The notes: a model not told the origin generated them from the letters alone. A stretch of 44,513 bases of DNA from Gemmataceae bacterium (GCA_026419115.1 JAOAAA010000012.1:1-44513); one strand, 5' to 3'; positions 1 through 7,759 are shown, counted from the stretch's first letter. Numbers and translations are program-made.

Positions 1-826
1 AGAGACAGGCCTTCAGGTCCGGGTGCAGGTCGCGGTGGAAGCTGTCGGCGTGCTCCTTGCCGAGGTTCGAGTCGATGCCGCGAATGGCGAGGTTCATCTT
101 GGCCAGCCGCCAGGTCGTGTGGTTCGACTCCTGGCCATAGACGCTGATGTCGCCGATCTTGCCGCCGTGTTCCTCGATGAACTTCTCGGACTGTACGAAC
201 ATGCCGCCGGAGCCACAGCACGGGTCGTAGACGCGGCCCTTGTACGGGGCGAGCATCTCGACGAGCAGCCGGACGACGCAGCGGGGCGTGTAGAACTGGC
301 CGCCCTTCTTCCCCTCCGCACTGGCGAACTCGGAGAGAAAGTATTCGTAGACGCGGCCCAAAATGTCCTTGGAGCGGTTCTCTTTGTCGCCGAGGCCGAT
401 GTTGCCGATCAGGTCGATGAGTTGGCCGAGGCGTTGCTTGTCGAGCCTCTGGTGGGCGTAGTCCTTGGGCAGCACGCCCTTGAGCGTCGGATTGTCCCGC
501 TCGATGGCGAGCATGGCGTCATCGACGATCTTGCCGATAGTCGGTTGCTTGGCGTTGGCTTTCAGGAGCGACCAGCGGGCCTCGGGCGGCACCCAGAAGA
601 TGTTCACGGCGCGGTACTCGTCGGGGTCTTCCGGGTCGGCCCCGCTGGCGGCCTCTTTCTTCAACGCGGCGTGCTTCTCCTCAAAGGCATCCGAGATGTA
701 TTTGAGGAAGATTAAGCCGAGGACGACGTGCTTGTACTCGGCCGCGTCCATGTTGGAGCGCAGGGCATCCGCTGCGGCCCAAAGTTGTGATTCAAAACCA
801 AGGTTGGCAGCTGTGTTTGAAGCCAT
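1..826 (-). CDS. hsdM: Type I restriction-modification DNA methylase HsdM, 5' part (runs off the window)
   Basis: The minus strand is open from an ATG at 826 to the window edge and gives 275 residues without a stop. The product is the methylation subunit of a type I restriction-modification system, an adenine-N6 methyltransferase that works with HsdS and HsdR. The N-terminal helical HsdM domain covers about residues 8-140. It is followed by GQFYTPR (176-182) and the SAM-binding motif [10 protein letters not shown] (201-210). The catalytic NPPF/Y motif would lie beyond the window. The stretch is visibly richer in G and C than the phage genes beside it, which suggests a separate origin. hsdS and hsdR are expected further left but cannot be seen. 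Identification is firm; activity is not shown. Confidence 0.95.
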   Translation of the reverse strand, partial: MASNTAANLGFESQLWAAADALRSNMDAAEYKHVVLGLIFLKYISDAFEEKHAALKKEAASGADPEDPDEYRAVNIFWVPPEARWSLLKANAKQPTIGKIVDDAMLAIERDNPTLKGVLPKDYAHQRLDKQRLGQLIDLIGNIGLGDKENRSKDILGRVYEYFLSEFASAEGKKGGQFYTPRCVVRLLVEMLAPYKGRVYDPCCGSGGMFVQSEKFIEEHGGKIGDISVYGQESNHTTWRLAKMNLAIRGIDSNLGKEHADSFHRDLHPDLKACL

Positions 827-845
827 AGAAACCATCCAAAACAAC

Positions 846-861
846 AGAATTTTGTAATTCT
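846..861 (-). promoter_or_regulatory. Inverted repeat upstream of hsdM, possible operator
   Basis: AGAATT and AATTCT form a perfect 6-bp inverted repeat around TTGT, 20-35 bases upstream of the hsdM ATG. The position suits an operator or a short hairpin in the leader. Restriction-modification genes are often autoregulated, but no regulator gene is visible here, so function is a guess. A run of nine A on the plus strand lies just beside it. Confidence 0.25.
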
Positions 862-930
862 AAGCAAAAAAAAATTGTTTTCTAGGTGAGTTGCAAGCGA
901 TGGGCAACCGGACGAAGCAGGTCCTGATGC

Positions 931-2445
931 TTAAAATCCCAACACCAATACTGAGACAGCCGGTTGGTCAGTAGGGGTGTTTAGCAAAATGGTGAAATCG
1001 ACAAACGTTGTTGCAATGTTTGTGATATTTGCCCTCGCCAAAAAGGTTGGTGTCACAAACACTGCTGGTGGGCCAGCTGTCGCTGCATACGTGACACGGT
1101 ACGAAAGCGGTCCTAGGAATACTAGCCCACACCCGTTCGCACTCTGAATTGTCGGGGGAGGCCCGTTGCCGTTCGTACTAAAGTTGATCCACCTGCTGGT
1201 TAAGTTCTGAGGCGGTGGGGGAGACCCACTACCAGTGGCCGACAGCGTCGTACCGCTCATAGACAGGCCAGTACCGAGTGTTATCGGGGATATATTGCCA
1301 GATGTCCCCCTACCAAGCAGCTGCGACGGCCCTAGTGCCGTCTCGCCTATGGTGCCAGCTGTGGCACTTGCTCTCGTGAGGACGGTGTTCGGCGATGCGA
1401 TCTGGATTTTCGGGTAGGTGATGGCATTGGCGGCTACTGACGGATTGGGATAGACACCTGTGAGGTCTCCTCCTGCCGGCCCAGATGGGGGAAGTGAGGT
1501 GATCGTCCCTTTTTCGTAAAAGATGCCCCCTGCAAATTTATTCCCTAATGCATCGGTATCTGTGATGCCATAGTAATGCGGTCCTCCTAGACCGGTACTA
1601 ACAGAGAATTTTTGCGTCGCGTGCCATCGTTCTGCAATACCCACTTGGCGTAGTTGATTCGTTTCGTCGGGAGACACAAACAATCCCAACTTAATCGAAC
1701 TCATGTCCGGTTCGGTATAAGTGGGGATCGCTGACGAAAGATAATTTGGTCTCAATTCGAGGATGGAGACCGCAGAAAGATACGGCAGTTGGCCAGATGA
1801 TCCAAAGGATGTCCCGTTGCCATATCCACGAACTCCTATCTGCATATTGGAGATCGCATTCGTAAACGTGGAGAAATTCCGCCCCGTCAAACCTCCGCTT
1901 GTATCGTCCTCTGAAATAAGATTCAAGTACCCCAACTGGAAAAACCCAAATCGTTCGGTAAAGGATTGGTATTGAGTGAGTGCCAATTGCAAGTCTGTAA
2001 CCGTTCCCGACGAGTCAATTAACCTGCCACGCCGTAAACGTGGATAAAGGCCAGCAGAGGTGCCCCCGACACCTAATATCTCAACGGTCTTTTGCCCTTT
2101 ACCTAGATACTGATCAACGTCGTTGATGATGCCAGGTACGTCATACGCAGCTGATTGAGGCACCAACAACACCACCCCAGTTGAAGGATTTGTGAGAGTG
2201 AAGTACTGGGTTACTATTGTATCTATATCAGAGTAATTCGGAGCCCCAGAAAGATCACGAATTTGCAGAGTACCCAACCCAAAGCCGGCACCTGTTTGTA
2301 GGCGCAGCAATGCTCCTGCTGGTGTTTGTTCCAGCACCAGCGGCGGGGCTACGATCGGAAAGTTTAAGACCAGTAAACGGGCTAATTCATTCAATTTCCA
2401 GCTGGGATGAAAAAAACCACCGAATTCAGGTATTTGTGCTTGCAT
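931..2445 (-). CDS. Probable phage tail fiber or tail-tip adhesin
   Basis: This 504-residue protein is the last gene of the phage structural operon, where receptor-binding fibers usually sit. The N-terminal 300 residues are not recognised. Around residues 320-340 there is a GPAGGDLTG-YPNP type segment followed by A/T/G/S-rich repeats (LLGRGTSG, LGTGLSMSGTTLSATG). Such segments are typical of phage tail fibers and related surface proteins. A short PPPP hinge leads to a C-terminal domain of about 85 residues, probably the beta-rich tip. There is no signal peptide. The gene starts 3 bases after the stop of the upstream gene, so the two are probably co-translated. The host receptor cannot be guessed from sequence. 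Confidence 0.6.
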   Translation of the reverse strand: MQAQIPEFGGFFHPSWKLNELARLLVLNFPIVAPPLVLEQTPAGALLRLQTGAGFGLGTLQIRDLSGAPNYSDIDTIVTQYFTLTNPSTGVVLLVPQSAAYDVPGIINDVDQYLGKGQKTVEILGVGGTSAGLYPRLRRGRLIDSSGTVTDLQLALTQYQSFTERFGFFQLGYLNLISEDDTSGGLTGRNFSTFTNAISNMQIGVRGYGNGTSFGSSGQLPYLSAVSILELRPNYLSSAIPTYTEPDMSSIKLGLFVSPDETNQLRQVGIAERWHATQKFSVSTGLGGPHYYGITDTDALGNKFAGGIFYEKGTITSLPPSGPAGGDLTGVYPNPSVAANAITYPKIQIASPNTVLTRASATAGTIGETALGPSQLLGRGTSGNISPITLGTGLSMSGTTLSATGSGSPPPPQNLTSRWINFSTNGNGPPPTIQSANGCGLVFLGPLSYRVTYAATAGPPAVFVTPTFLARANITNIATTFVDFTILLNTPTDQPAVSVLVLGF

Positions 2446-2448
2446 GTA

Positions 2449-3459
2449 TTAGCCCAAAGAGACATTGAAAAGGTCGTCAAAATTCATCTCGCCGAATAGG
2501 GTTTTCCCAACTGGTAGCGAACCGTAGACTGGAGGAGTTGAAATAGTGCTGTCAGTGACTAACCAATAATAGTCGAGGGCACCTCCAACACGGTACAATA
2601 TCCGGTTGTGTTCTTTCAAGAATTCCTCAAAGGTAAAAACAACATCACAACCGAGCTTGCCATTGGCCATTGTGTAACTGTTGTATTGTGGTGCCATGCA
2701 GAGCAGGGTGCCGGGTGCATAGGTTTTCCCAAAAAAATTCCAAGACTGGCTATTTACTTTCCCAATTGCGGAACGGATGGTATTTATTGGCACGGCCTCC
2801 CAAGCGACGCAGTGCCACGTGACAGTTAGAGTACCTTTAGATTCGATTAGTCCGACTGGATACGTCAGAGCAGGTGGGGGAATGGCTCCTGTTACTACAT
2901 GAAAAGTTAAACCTGGCACGCTAAAATATTTCGCTGATTGTGTGTAACGGAAGGAACAAAACCTTTTACTTTCATTTTGTGTGTACCCTGCATCAACCAT
3001 CGCGGTATCGGTTTTATAAGAGTTATAATTGGTCGATTCATAGGTAAGTCTCAGAAATGCAGTATTGTACCAATTTAATTTTTGTTTGGTGTCGCCTATA
3101 GTGTCCGCATTAGGGGTCGTATCCAATGCCCCAAAAGTTCCGGCAATGAACTCTTTGCGACCGAGCCATTTCCCAAATTGATAAACATTAACTGTCTTGC
3201 AAGTATAAGATTGATCCGAAGAGTCCAGATCAAAAGGGAAAAATTCAGGCAACTCCCTGCGGAGCCGATACGGAACGCCGGAAGTTGTTTCTAGATAAGA
3301 ATAGCCTAAACATTGCTCTATTGCTTTATCTAAGTCGTTATAGTTGACCTTTATGAGTCTTTCGCGGGTGGAACTCCCGTTGACGTGCGTTGTATAAGAA
3401 ACGCTGGTCGGGCCGATTTTTGATGGGCCGATTTCGGCCCATTTTACTGCCAGTGTCAT
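2449..3459 (-). CDS. Phage structural protein of unknown type, tail-tip candidate
   Basis: This 336-residue protein is not recognised. It lies between the tape-measure candidate and the fiber gene, where siphophages usually encode distal tail (Dit) or tail-tip proteins. The sequence is rich in Tyr, Thr and Ser and looks largely beta-stranded, with no membrane segment or signal peptide. The C-terminal part, with GCDVVFTFEEF and HNRILYRVG, resembles the strand pattern seen near the end of some tail-hub proteins, but this is weak evidence. The ATG at 3459 has a strong ribosome binding site (GGGAGG, about 5 bases upstream), one of the best in the operon, which suggests high expression. Confidence 0.5.
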   Translation of the reverse strand: MTLAVKWAEIGPSKIGPTSVSYTTHVNGSSTRERLIKVNYNDLDKAIEQCLGYSYLETTSGVPYRLRRELPEFFPFDLDSSDQSYTCKTVNVYQFGKWLGRKEFIAGTFGALDTTPNADTIGDTKQKLNWYNTAFLRLTYESTNYNSYKTDTAMVDAGYTQNESKRFCSFRYTQSAKYFSVPGLTFHVVTGAIPPPALTYPVGLIESKGTLTVTWHCVAWEAVPINTIRSAIGKVNSQSWNFFGKTYAPGTLLCMAPQYNSYTMANGKLGCDVVFTFEEFLKEHNRILYRVGGALDYYWLVTDSTISTPPVYGSLPVGKTLFGEMNFDDLFNVSLG

Positions 3460-3508
3460 ATTTACCTCCCAAAGTATTATTCTCCTGCAATATTGTGGGA
3501 GGTGGGGT

Positions 3509-4210
3509 TTAGTTTCTTATTGCTTCTTTTTGAATTTTTAGTTGTTCTTCAATATTTTTATCGAGTCTTTCAATTTGCTGTGTGATGAGATCTCGGAACT
3601 TTTGCGTCATAGGATCGACTTGGGACCCTAACTGAATTTGTTCCCGCACATTGTTCAGATCATAGTAGGCAGCTTTTTGACCACCGAGAAGCCCCATTTT
3701 TAGAGTGTCTTTTGCCAATCGCAAATTATTTAGATAATCACTTTCGCCCATTCCGAGCGCACTTTTTGTGTTCTTGATTGTAGATCTCCAATCATCTAAA
3801 CCTAAAATACGTGACGAAGGTAGCCAACCCAAATATCTTTGGTAAGTATCGAGAGCCTTCTCACCTGCAGCTTTTATATCAATGCTAAACTTAGATAGTC
3901 TCTCACCAAACGTGAGAAGTAGTGCAGAAACATGAACAATCTGCGGGGCGAACATGCCTCCAAGGACCATACCGAGGTATTCTGCAGAGCGGCCGAGAGT
4001 TTCTAACCCCATCCCTTTGCCAACTCCCGTCTGCAATCCATTCTGAGCAGCGGAAATGATTGGGTCGATAAACACGCTTTTGACCTGCCCAAGTGCCTTC
4101 CCGAAAATACTAATAGCACCGATAGCACCAGAAGCAAGCGCAGCGCCCGTTGTGCCACCAGCTGCTAAAGTGGAAGCCATTTCATTTGGTTTTGGTGTTT
4201 TGTTTGCCAT
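3509..4210 (-). CDS. Short tape-measure-like tail protein (candidate)
   Basis: This 233-residue protein directly follows the frameshifted tail chaperone pair, the classic position of the tape measure protein. Residues 13-45 are Ala/Gly-rich and hydrophobic, and about 75-105 form another hydrophobic stretch. The C-terminal 40 residues are strongly helical and charged and may form a coiled coil. These traits fit a tape measure, but the length is far below the usual 600 or more residues. If tail length scales in the usual way with tape length, the tail would be very short. Its ATG overlaps the end of the upstream chaperone extension by 29 bases and lacks a clear Shine-Dalgarno site, so translation is probably coupled. 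Confidence 0.5.
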   Translation of the reverse strand: MANKTPKPNEMASTLAAGGTTGAALASGAIGAISIFGKALGQVKSVFIDPIISAAQNGLQTGVGKGMGLETLGRSAEYLGMVLGGMFAPQIVHVSALLLTFGERLSKFSIDIKAAGEKALDTYQRYLGWLPSSRILGLDDWRSTIKNTKSALGMGESDYLNNLRLAKDTLKMGLLGGQKAAYYDLNNVREQIQLGSQVDPMTQKFRDLITQQIERLDKNIEEQLKIQKEAIRN

Positions 4211-4535
4211 GTCTGTTCAGCTCGTTTGTGACAACACAATCTAACGCCCAGCCTGACAGTCCTTTTAATCGCCATTTTTCGCGCATCCAATCTGCTTCAG
4301 TTGATTCGCTAATGGTTGGCCCGTCATTGGCCTGGTTTGGCGAATCCAAAACAACCATTCCGTTTTTATCCTTGGCACACAGGATTAATGAGACTTGGAA
4401 CGGTGTCAGTTTGGTTACCTCATCCGGTCGGTAGCAATAAGGTTCATTGCAGAGCACTCGATAGATATTTTGGATCGGCTCAGGGGCATTCCCACATTCG
4501 CTCAGTTCGCAGGCAGCGTCCTGAGCCGGATAGCT
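4182..4535 (-). CDS. Tail assembly chaperone extension (T part), made by -1 frameshift
   Basis: This frame has no good start of its own; the first likely alternative is a GTG at 4457. It is open upstream to a TAA that lies just before the slippery site at 4535-4541. Ribosomes that slip at CCCTTTA leave the 145-residue chaperone frame after its Leu135 and read 117 further residues here, giving a fusion of about 252 residues. The order tail tube, short chaperone, frameshifted long chaperone, tape measure is conserved in lambda-like and many other tailed phages (gpG/gpGT). The two forms act as chaperones of the tape measure and are absent from the virion. The end overlaps the next gene by 29 bases. 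Confidence 0.75.
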   Translation of the reverse strand, partial: SYPAQDAACELSECGNAPEPIQNIYRVLCNEPYCYRPDEVTKLTPFQVSLILCAKDKNGMVVLDSPNQANDGPTISESTEADWMREKWRLKGLSGWALDCVVTNELNRHGKQNTKTK

Positions 4536-4541
4536 AAAGGG
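4476..4541 (-). promoter_or_regulatory. Programmed -1 ribosomal frameshift signal
   Basis: Read on the minus strand, the heptamer C CCT TTA (4541-4535) sits in the chaperone frame and has the canonical X XXY YYZ form. Six bases later a perfect 9-bp stem starts: CGGCTCAGG (4528-4520) pairs with CCTGAGCCG (4484-4476) across a 35-base loop. A second 6-bp pairing, GCTCAG/CTGAGC, uses part of the same arm, so alternative folds exist. In the -1 frame a TAA occurs only two codons before the heptamer, so this is about the first place where the shift can work. Spacer length, stem strength and gene order all agree. Confidence 0.85.
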
Positions 4542-4939
4542 TTGGCGTTAATCTGTTGACAGAGCGTAACAGCCTCCTCAAACTTGGCAGGGTCAGCCTC
4601 GATTCTGTAGCTTATTTCCTCACACTGTGGGTGAGGTTCCAGCATCAGTTGGAGAATGAGCCGAGAGAGTTTGCCGTTGGCGTCAGCCTCTCGGAACACA
4701 CTGCCGCCGGCCTCGTACTTGCCCGCCGCTACCCCTTCTAAAAAAGATGCTTGTAAGCCTCGCAAAAACTCTTGTGAAACCCCAGAGGCAGCCGTACGAT
4801 AGATTGCAGCACGGGCTCGATCTTCGAGCCACGTTGAGATACGAGCCATTTGGCCAAAGGTAAGAGGTCGGAGTTCGTACTCGACCCCCTCGAATGTGAA
4901 TTTAGAACCCAGACCGGCAGCGGCTGCAGAAACACCCAT
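4502..4939 (-). CDS. Phage tail assembly chaperone, short form (G-like)
   Basis: This 145-residue soluble protein begins EGVEYELRPLTFGQMARI after a short leader, a pattern typical of tail assembly chaperones. The rest is mostly helical. It lies between the tail tube candidate and the tape-measure candidate. The ATG at 4939 is preceded by AAAGGA. Most ribosomes should stop at the TGA ending at 4502; a fraction should shift into the -1 frame at 4535-4541 and make the long form. A tRNA gene ends 26 bases upstream of the start. The function comes from synteny and the frameshift signal more than from sequence similarity. Confidence 0.72.
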   Translation of the reverse strand: MGVSAAAAGLGSKFTFEGVEYELRPLTFGQMARISTWLEDRARAAIYRTAASGVSQEFLRGLQASFLEGVAAGKYEAGGSVFREADANGKLSRLILQLMLEPHPQCEEISYRIEADPAKFEEAVTLCQQINANPLAIRLRTLPAN

Positions 4940-4964
4940 AGTGATTTTCCTTTGTTTGGGCGAA

Positions 4965-5036
4965 ACAGAGAGGCAGGAGTCGAACCTGCGACCTTCGGAT
5001 TATGAGACCGATGAGCTGCCACTGCTCCACTCTCTG
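4965..5036 (-). tRNA. tRNA-Met (anticodon CAT)
   Basis: The minus strand folds into a full cloverleaf of 72 bases. The acceptor stem CAGAGAG/CTCTCTG is perfect. The D arm is GAGC-AGTGGCA-GCTC, with A14, G18-G19 and A21 in place. The anticodon arm is TCGGT-CTCATAA-TCCGA, with one U-U at the loop end. The T arm is GCAGG-TTCGACT-CCTGC. CCA is not encoded and the discriminator base is T. A paired C1-G72 and the lack of three G-C pairs beside the anticodon loop argue against an initiator. CAT could also be read as AUA-specific Ile if C34 were changed to lysidine. It lies inside the tail operon, in the same direction as the genes. Confidence 0.88.
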
Positions 5037-5093
5037 TGATGTGTTTTCTTTGAGCGTGCGGGTCCCAAGGCCCGCACGAGATCGCAGACAATC

Positions 5094-5486
5094 TCATGCT
5101 TCACCGGGGACTTTGTATACGCCCGACGATTTGCACACAACAGTGATCTCATTTTTGCCTCGCGTGCTTCCTGTAGGGGTAACACGCAGAACCTTCAAGT
5201 AGTTGAACAAGTGACGCTTGTTAATGACAGGCACTGCCGTGTTACCGTCCCAAGCAATCAGGACGTTTGCGAGTAGGTCGCCGGCTTTGGGCGGAGCTCC
5301 GTCGGCAGCACGCCAGTTAATTTTTAGAGTCACGTCACATTGACGGATGCCGGAATCGTCACAGTCGCCATATCCTCCACTCTCGCCGTCGGTTTCGTCG
5401 ATCTCGCCCACCGATTCTTCGACAGTCGTCTCGTAGGTCCGCAGCGTGGCCGTACCAATACGGATTTTTATGTTTTTTCCGGTCAC
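5094..5486 (-). CDS. Probable major tail (tube) protein
   Basis: This small 130-residue protein precedes the tail chaperone genes, where tailed phages encode the tail tube subunit. It is rich in beta-forming residues and has an acidic Asp/Gly-rich loop at about residues 25-48 (VGEIDETDGESGGYGDCDD). The C-terminal half (HLFNYLKVLRVTPTGSTRGK) may be the strand pair that joins neighbouring subunits. The ATG overlaps the previous stop by 4 bases, so the genes are translationally coupled. No close family is recognised; the call rests on size and order. Confidence 0.55.
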   Translation of the reverse strand: MTGKNIKIRIGTATLRTYETTVEESVGEIDETDGESGGYGDCDDSGIRQCDVTLKINWRAADGAPPKAGDLLANVLIAWDGNTAVPVINKRHLFNYLKVLRVTPTGSTRGKNEITVVCKSSGVYKVPGEA

Positions 5487-5920
5487 GTGTATCTATCCTC
5501 CAGTACACTGAGCATCAGGTAAAAATCACTCACCAAGCAATTTTCTTTCAATCCTTTCAAATCCAGCCCCGTGGATGGCCGCACTTCAACATCCTCTACC
5601 AAGAACCCTGCGTAATCGGTGTGATAAACCGCTTGTTGTGCTAACCTTTGCCAGTCAGGGAGCTGGTTAGCATCGGTCGCAAGGCCCACCTCGTCCTTGT
5701 AAGCCAAGATGATCCCGTAACCGTAACCGATCTCGGATCGGTTGTCGGTGTCAATCGACAACTCCTCGGGTTCCATTGCAACGATCAGGATCGCCGGAAA
5801 TTTGGAGATCCCCAGCGCTTCCTCTTTACGTCTTATTCCGATCGTCCAACCGGTGAAGTCACTCACTCCAGCAATCTTGTCGCAGATCAAACCTGCGAGT
5901 GTTTCCGAGTTCGTTGCCAT
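5483..5920 (-). CDS. Probable tail terminator / minor tail completion protein
   Basis: This 145-residue protein lies between a head-tail connector candidate and the tail tube candidate. In siphophage gene order that place belongs to the tail terminator, which caps the tube and joins it to the head. The sequence starts with a helix (SETLAGLICDKIAGV), followed by alternating strands and helices (FPAILIVAMEPEEL, YGYGIILAYKDEV), as in gpU-like folds. Its start overlaps the previous stop by one base and its end overlaps the next gene by four. The family assignment comes from order and size. Confidence 0.5.
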   Translation of the reverse strand: MATNSETLAGLICDKIAGVSDFTGWTIGIRRKEEALGISKFPAILIVAMEPEELSIDTDNRSEIGYGYGIILAYKDEVGLATDANQLPDWQRLAQQAVYHTDYAGFLVEDVEVRPSTGLDLKGLKENCLVSDFYLMLSVLEDRYT

Positions 5921-6342
5921 TAGAGCGGGGTCTCCAATGTCCAGCGGTCGTTTGTGGTATCCAATCGATTAAATATAGAGGTCGAAGGATCACCGGCAGG
6001 GGTTTGATTTGCACCCCCTGCCAGCTCGATCAACACCGACTTTAGCTCCTCCCGGCGGTCCAGCAACATGATAAATTTTTGGTCATATTCATGTAGGCCG
6101 GCCCCTTTAACCAAGAGCCAGTACAGGCCGATGTCTCGCTGAAATTCTTTGCCTCGGTCCCACGCGTCCGCTTGGGCCGAGCTAAACCCTCGTTGGATGA
6201 TCCCACCACGGACATCCAGATAGGCCGCTTGGTTGCACTCAGTGATGAGGGTATCCCAATAGGCCGCAAGGCTGCTCTCGTCCACCTTCAACGTTGCCGC
6301 TAGGCTCGTTTTCAATTCAGCGTCGGTTAAGAAACTCGGCAT
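5920..6342 (-). CDS. Probable phage head-tail connector/adaptor
   Basis: This 140-residue, mostly helical protein resembles small adaptor proteins of the DUF1320/gp6-like kind. It opens with FLTDAELKTSLAATLKVD and continues with a helix carrying YWDTLITECNQAAYLDVRGGIIQRGFS, a layout common to phage proteins that sit under the portal. It lies two genes after the major capsid gene and directly before the tail terminator candidate, which fits. No catalytic motif is present. Confidence is moderate because such small adaptors are poorly conserved. Confidence 0.5.
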   Translation of the reverse strand: MPSFLTDAELKTSLAATLKVDESSLAAYWDTLITECNQAAYLDVRGGIIQRGFSSAQADAWDRGKEFQRDIGLYWLLVKGAGLHEYDQKFIMLLDRREELKSVLIELAGGANQTPAGDPSTSIFNRLDTTNDRWTLETPL

Positions 6343-6386
6343 TGGCAGAATTCACATTTGGATTTTAGGGAGAGTCTGCGCTCGAG

Positions 6387-6665
6387 TTATTTCTTCGAGA
6401 CTGTCGGCTTGGCAACCGGAGCTGCGGGAGCCGGAGGATTGTCCGCAGATGGAACCACATTCTCCGAGCCACCGTTCCCGCCTTCCGTCCCAGCCCCAGT
6501 AGGAACAGCTTGAAAGACTTGGACGGCTGCAACCTCCTCAATGCACTGTGAACCGTATAACATCCAAAAAATGTCATAGCCTTCAAGGTCTTTTTCGGTG
6601 AGGGTATCCCCCACCTTCCATTTTGTGTGCAAAATTTCGACTTTGACTCGATATGTTTTTGACAT
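6387..6665 (-). CDS. Small phage protein, Pro/Ala-rich tail
   Basis: I chose the ATG at 6665, giving 92 residues, because the protein-like part begins MSKTYRVKVEILHTKWKVGD. A longer frame up to 6719 would add a poorly convincing leader. The first 50 residues look like a small beta domain. The last 40 are a low-complexity tail of Gly, Pro, Ala and Val ending in PAPAAPVAKPTVSKK. Similar small proteins often sit between capsid and connector genes and may be head completion or decoration factors. No family is recognised. Confidence 0.45.
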   Translation of the reverse strand: MSKTYRVKVEILHTKWKVGDTLTEKDLEGYDIFWMLYGSQCIEEVAAVQVFQAVPTGAGTEGGNGGSENVVPSADNPPAPAAPVAKPTVSKK

Positions 6666-6727
6666 ACTCGGACTCGTTTGTGAAAAGGAAAGTGTGGGTT
6701 GCCCCCCACGCAAAAACAATCAGGGTG

Positions 6728-7759
6728 TTACACGGACATTGAAATAATTGCACCCCCATACCAAAGCTCAATACCACCATTAAACCCGTCGTGGACTTGG
6801 ATTTTGCGGGGTACAGGATTGTTACCGTTGACTGCCGAATCCCAAACCATTGTGTAGGGGCCTGGGGCTGCCCCACTATTATTAGCGTTGCGGGTCATGG
6901 TCAACCGGCCAACCGGAACACCCGTTTTGCGTGCACCGATAATCACCGCTTTGCCGTTGGGAATAAAGGTACTGTAGCTAGAACCATTGGCTGACCATCC
7001 TTCGTGGTATTCAACAATTTGGGGGAGATCATTAGCTGCCAGAATCCGGTTCATGTCAACAACCGAATTAAAGGTAGCCCCCCCCTCTAAACGTTTTCCG
7101 CCAATGTCGGCAGAGTTGGAATTGTTCAGTAAATAACTCAGTGTAGTTGAGTTTATGAAGATTTGAGCTTTCTGGTTAAAGTTGACCGACTGACCGAGTT
7201 TGGCTGCGATGCAAGCCGCCCGAATATCGGCCAAAGGAGTGCTTGTCGCAAGGTTGCTCCAAGGGGTTCCTGCGGAGAAGGTCTTGATTTTGTACTCATC
7301 AGTGTGGATGATCTGACCAAGCGCGTTGGTTGAAGTGAATTTGCCTGTCGTAATGAGGTCAGCAATCATTTTTCGTTGCCGGTCAATCCGCCGAGACAAG
7401 AGGTGTTCTTGTCGTTTGTACACTAAGTCGCTCAGGTCAATGGTGTCACCAAGTGTGCCAGGTTGACGACGTTCGGTAATTTCCTTTTCGGTAATTTCGA
7501 TATATTCACCGTAATAACCTGGTTCCATCCGGTATTTTTTGAATCCGGTTCGAGCGACTCGACTTGGTTGACCATCAATACCGCGGACTTCTTGCAAGCC
7601 AAAATAGTTATCGGCCTGTTCCCACTGGATGTCGTCGGTATCTTCGGTTGCGACAGGAAATAGTTTTAGCAACTCGTCTTCCTCTGTAAGGATCGGGATG
7701 AGTTCCTGCTCAATTTCTTTGAGCTTTGCATTAGAAGGGAAAACAATCGTATCTGGCAT
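6728..7759 (-). CDS. Major capsid protein, E/HK97-like fold
   Basis: This 343-residue protein resembles the lambda gpE family of major capsid proteins. An N-terminal acidic helix (KLKEIEQELIPILTEEDELL) is followed by YGEYIEITEKEITERRQPG at about residues 84-102 and a basic E-loop/spine region with SDLVYKRQEHLLSRRIDRQRKM. Later comes the A-domain with RILAANDLPQIVEYHEGW, and then FIPNGKAVIIGARKTGVPVG, typical of this family. The ATG has AGAGGT upstream. It directly follows the decoration protein gene, the same order as lambda D then E. It should form the head shell. Confidence 0.82.
   Translation of the reverse strand: MPDTIVFPSNAKLKEIEQELIPILTEEDELLKLFPVATEDTDDIQWEQADNYFGLQEVRGIDGQPSRVARTGFKKYRMEPGYYGEYIEITEKEITERRQPGTLGDTIDLSDLVYKRQEHLLSRRIDRQRKMIADLITTGKFTSTNALGQIIHTDEYKIKTFSAGTPWSNLATSTPLADIRAACIAAKLGQSVNFNQKAQIFINSTTLSYLLNNSNSADIGGKRLEGGATFNSVVDMNRILAANDLPQIVEYHEGWSANGSSYSTFIPNGKAVIIGARKTGVPVGRLTMTRNANNSGAAPGPYTMVWDSAVNGNNPVPRKIQVHDGFNGGIELWYGGAIISMSV

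Noticed and set aside
23-715. Long open frame on the plus strand across the hsdM region
   Set aside because: It is the mirror of the GC-rich hsdM coding sequence on the minus strand, which has clear methylase motifs.
846-930. Terminator after the tail fiber gene
   Set aside because: There is a T9 run on the minus strand, but the only stem near it (GTTGC/GCAAC) is five pairs and more than ten bases away.
4182-4457. Stand-alone 91-residue gene
   Set aside because: It starts only with a weak GTG and continues upstream to the slippery site, so it is better explained as the frameshift extension.
4738-5097. 119-residue frame across the tRNA gene
   Set aside because: It runs through a perfect cloverleaf and the chaperone start and has no protein-like character.
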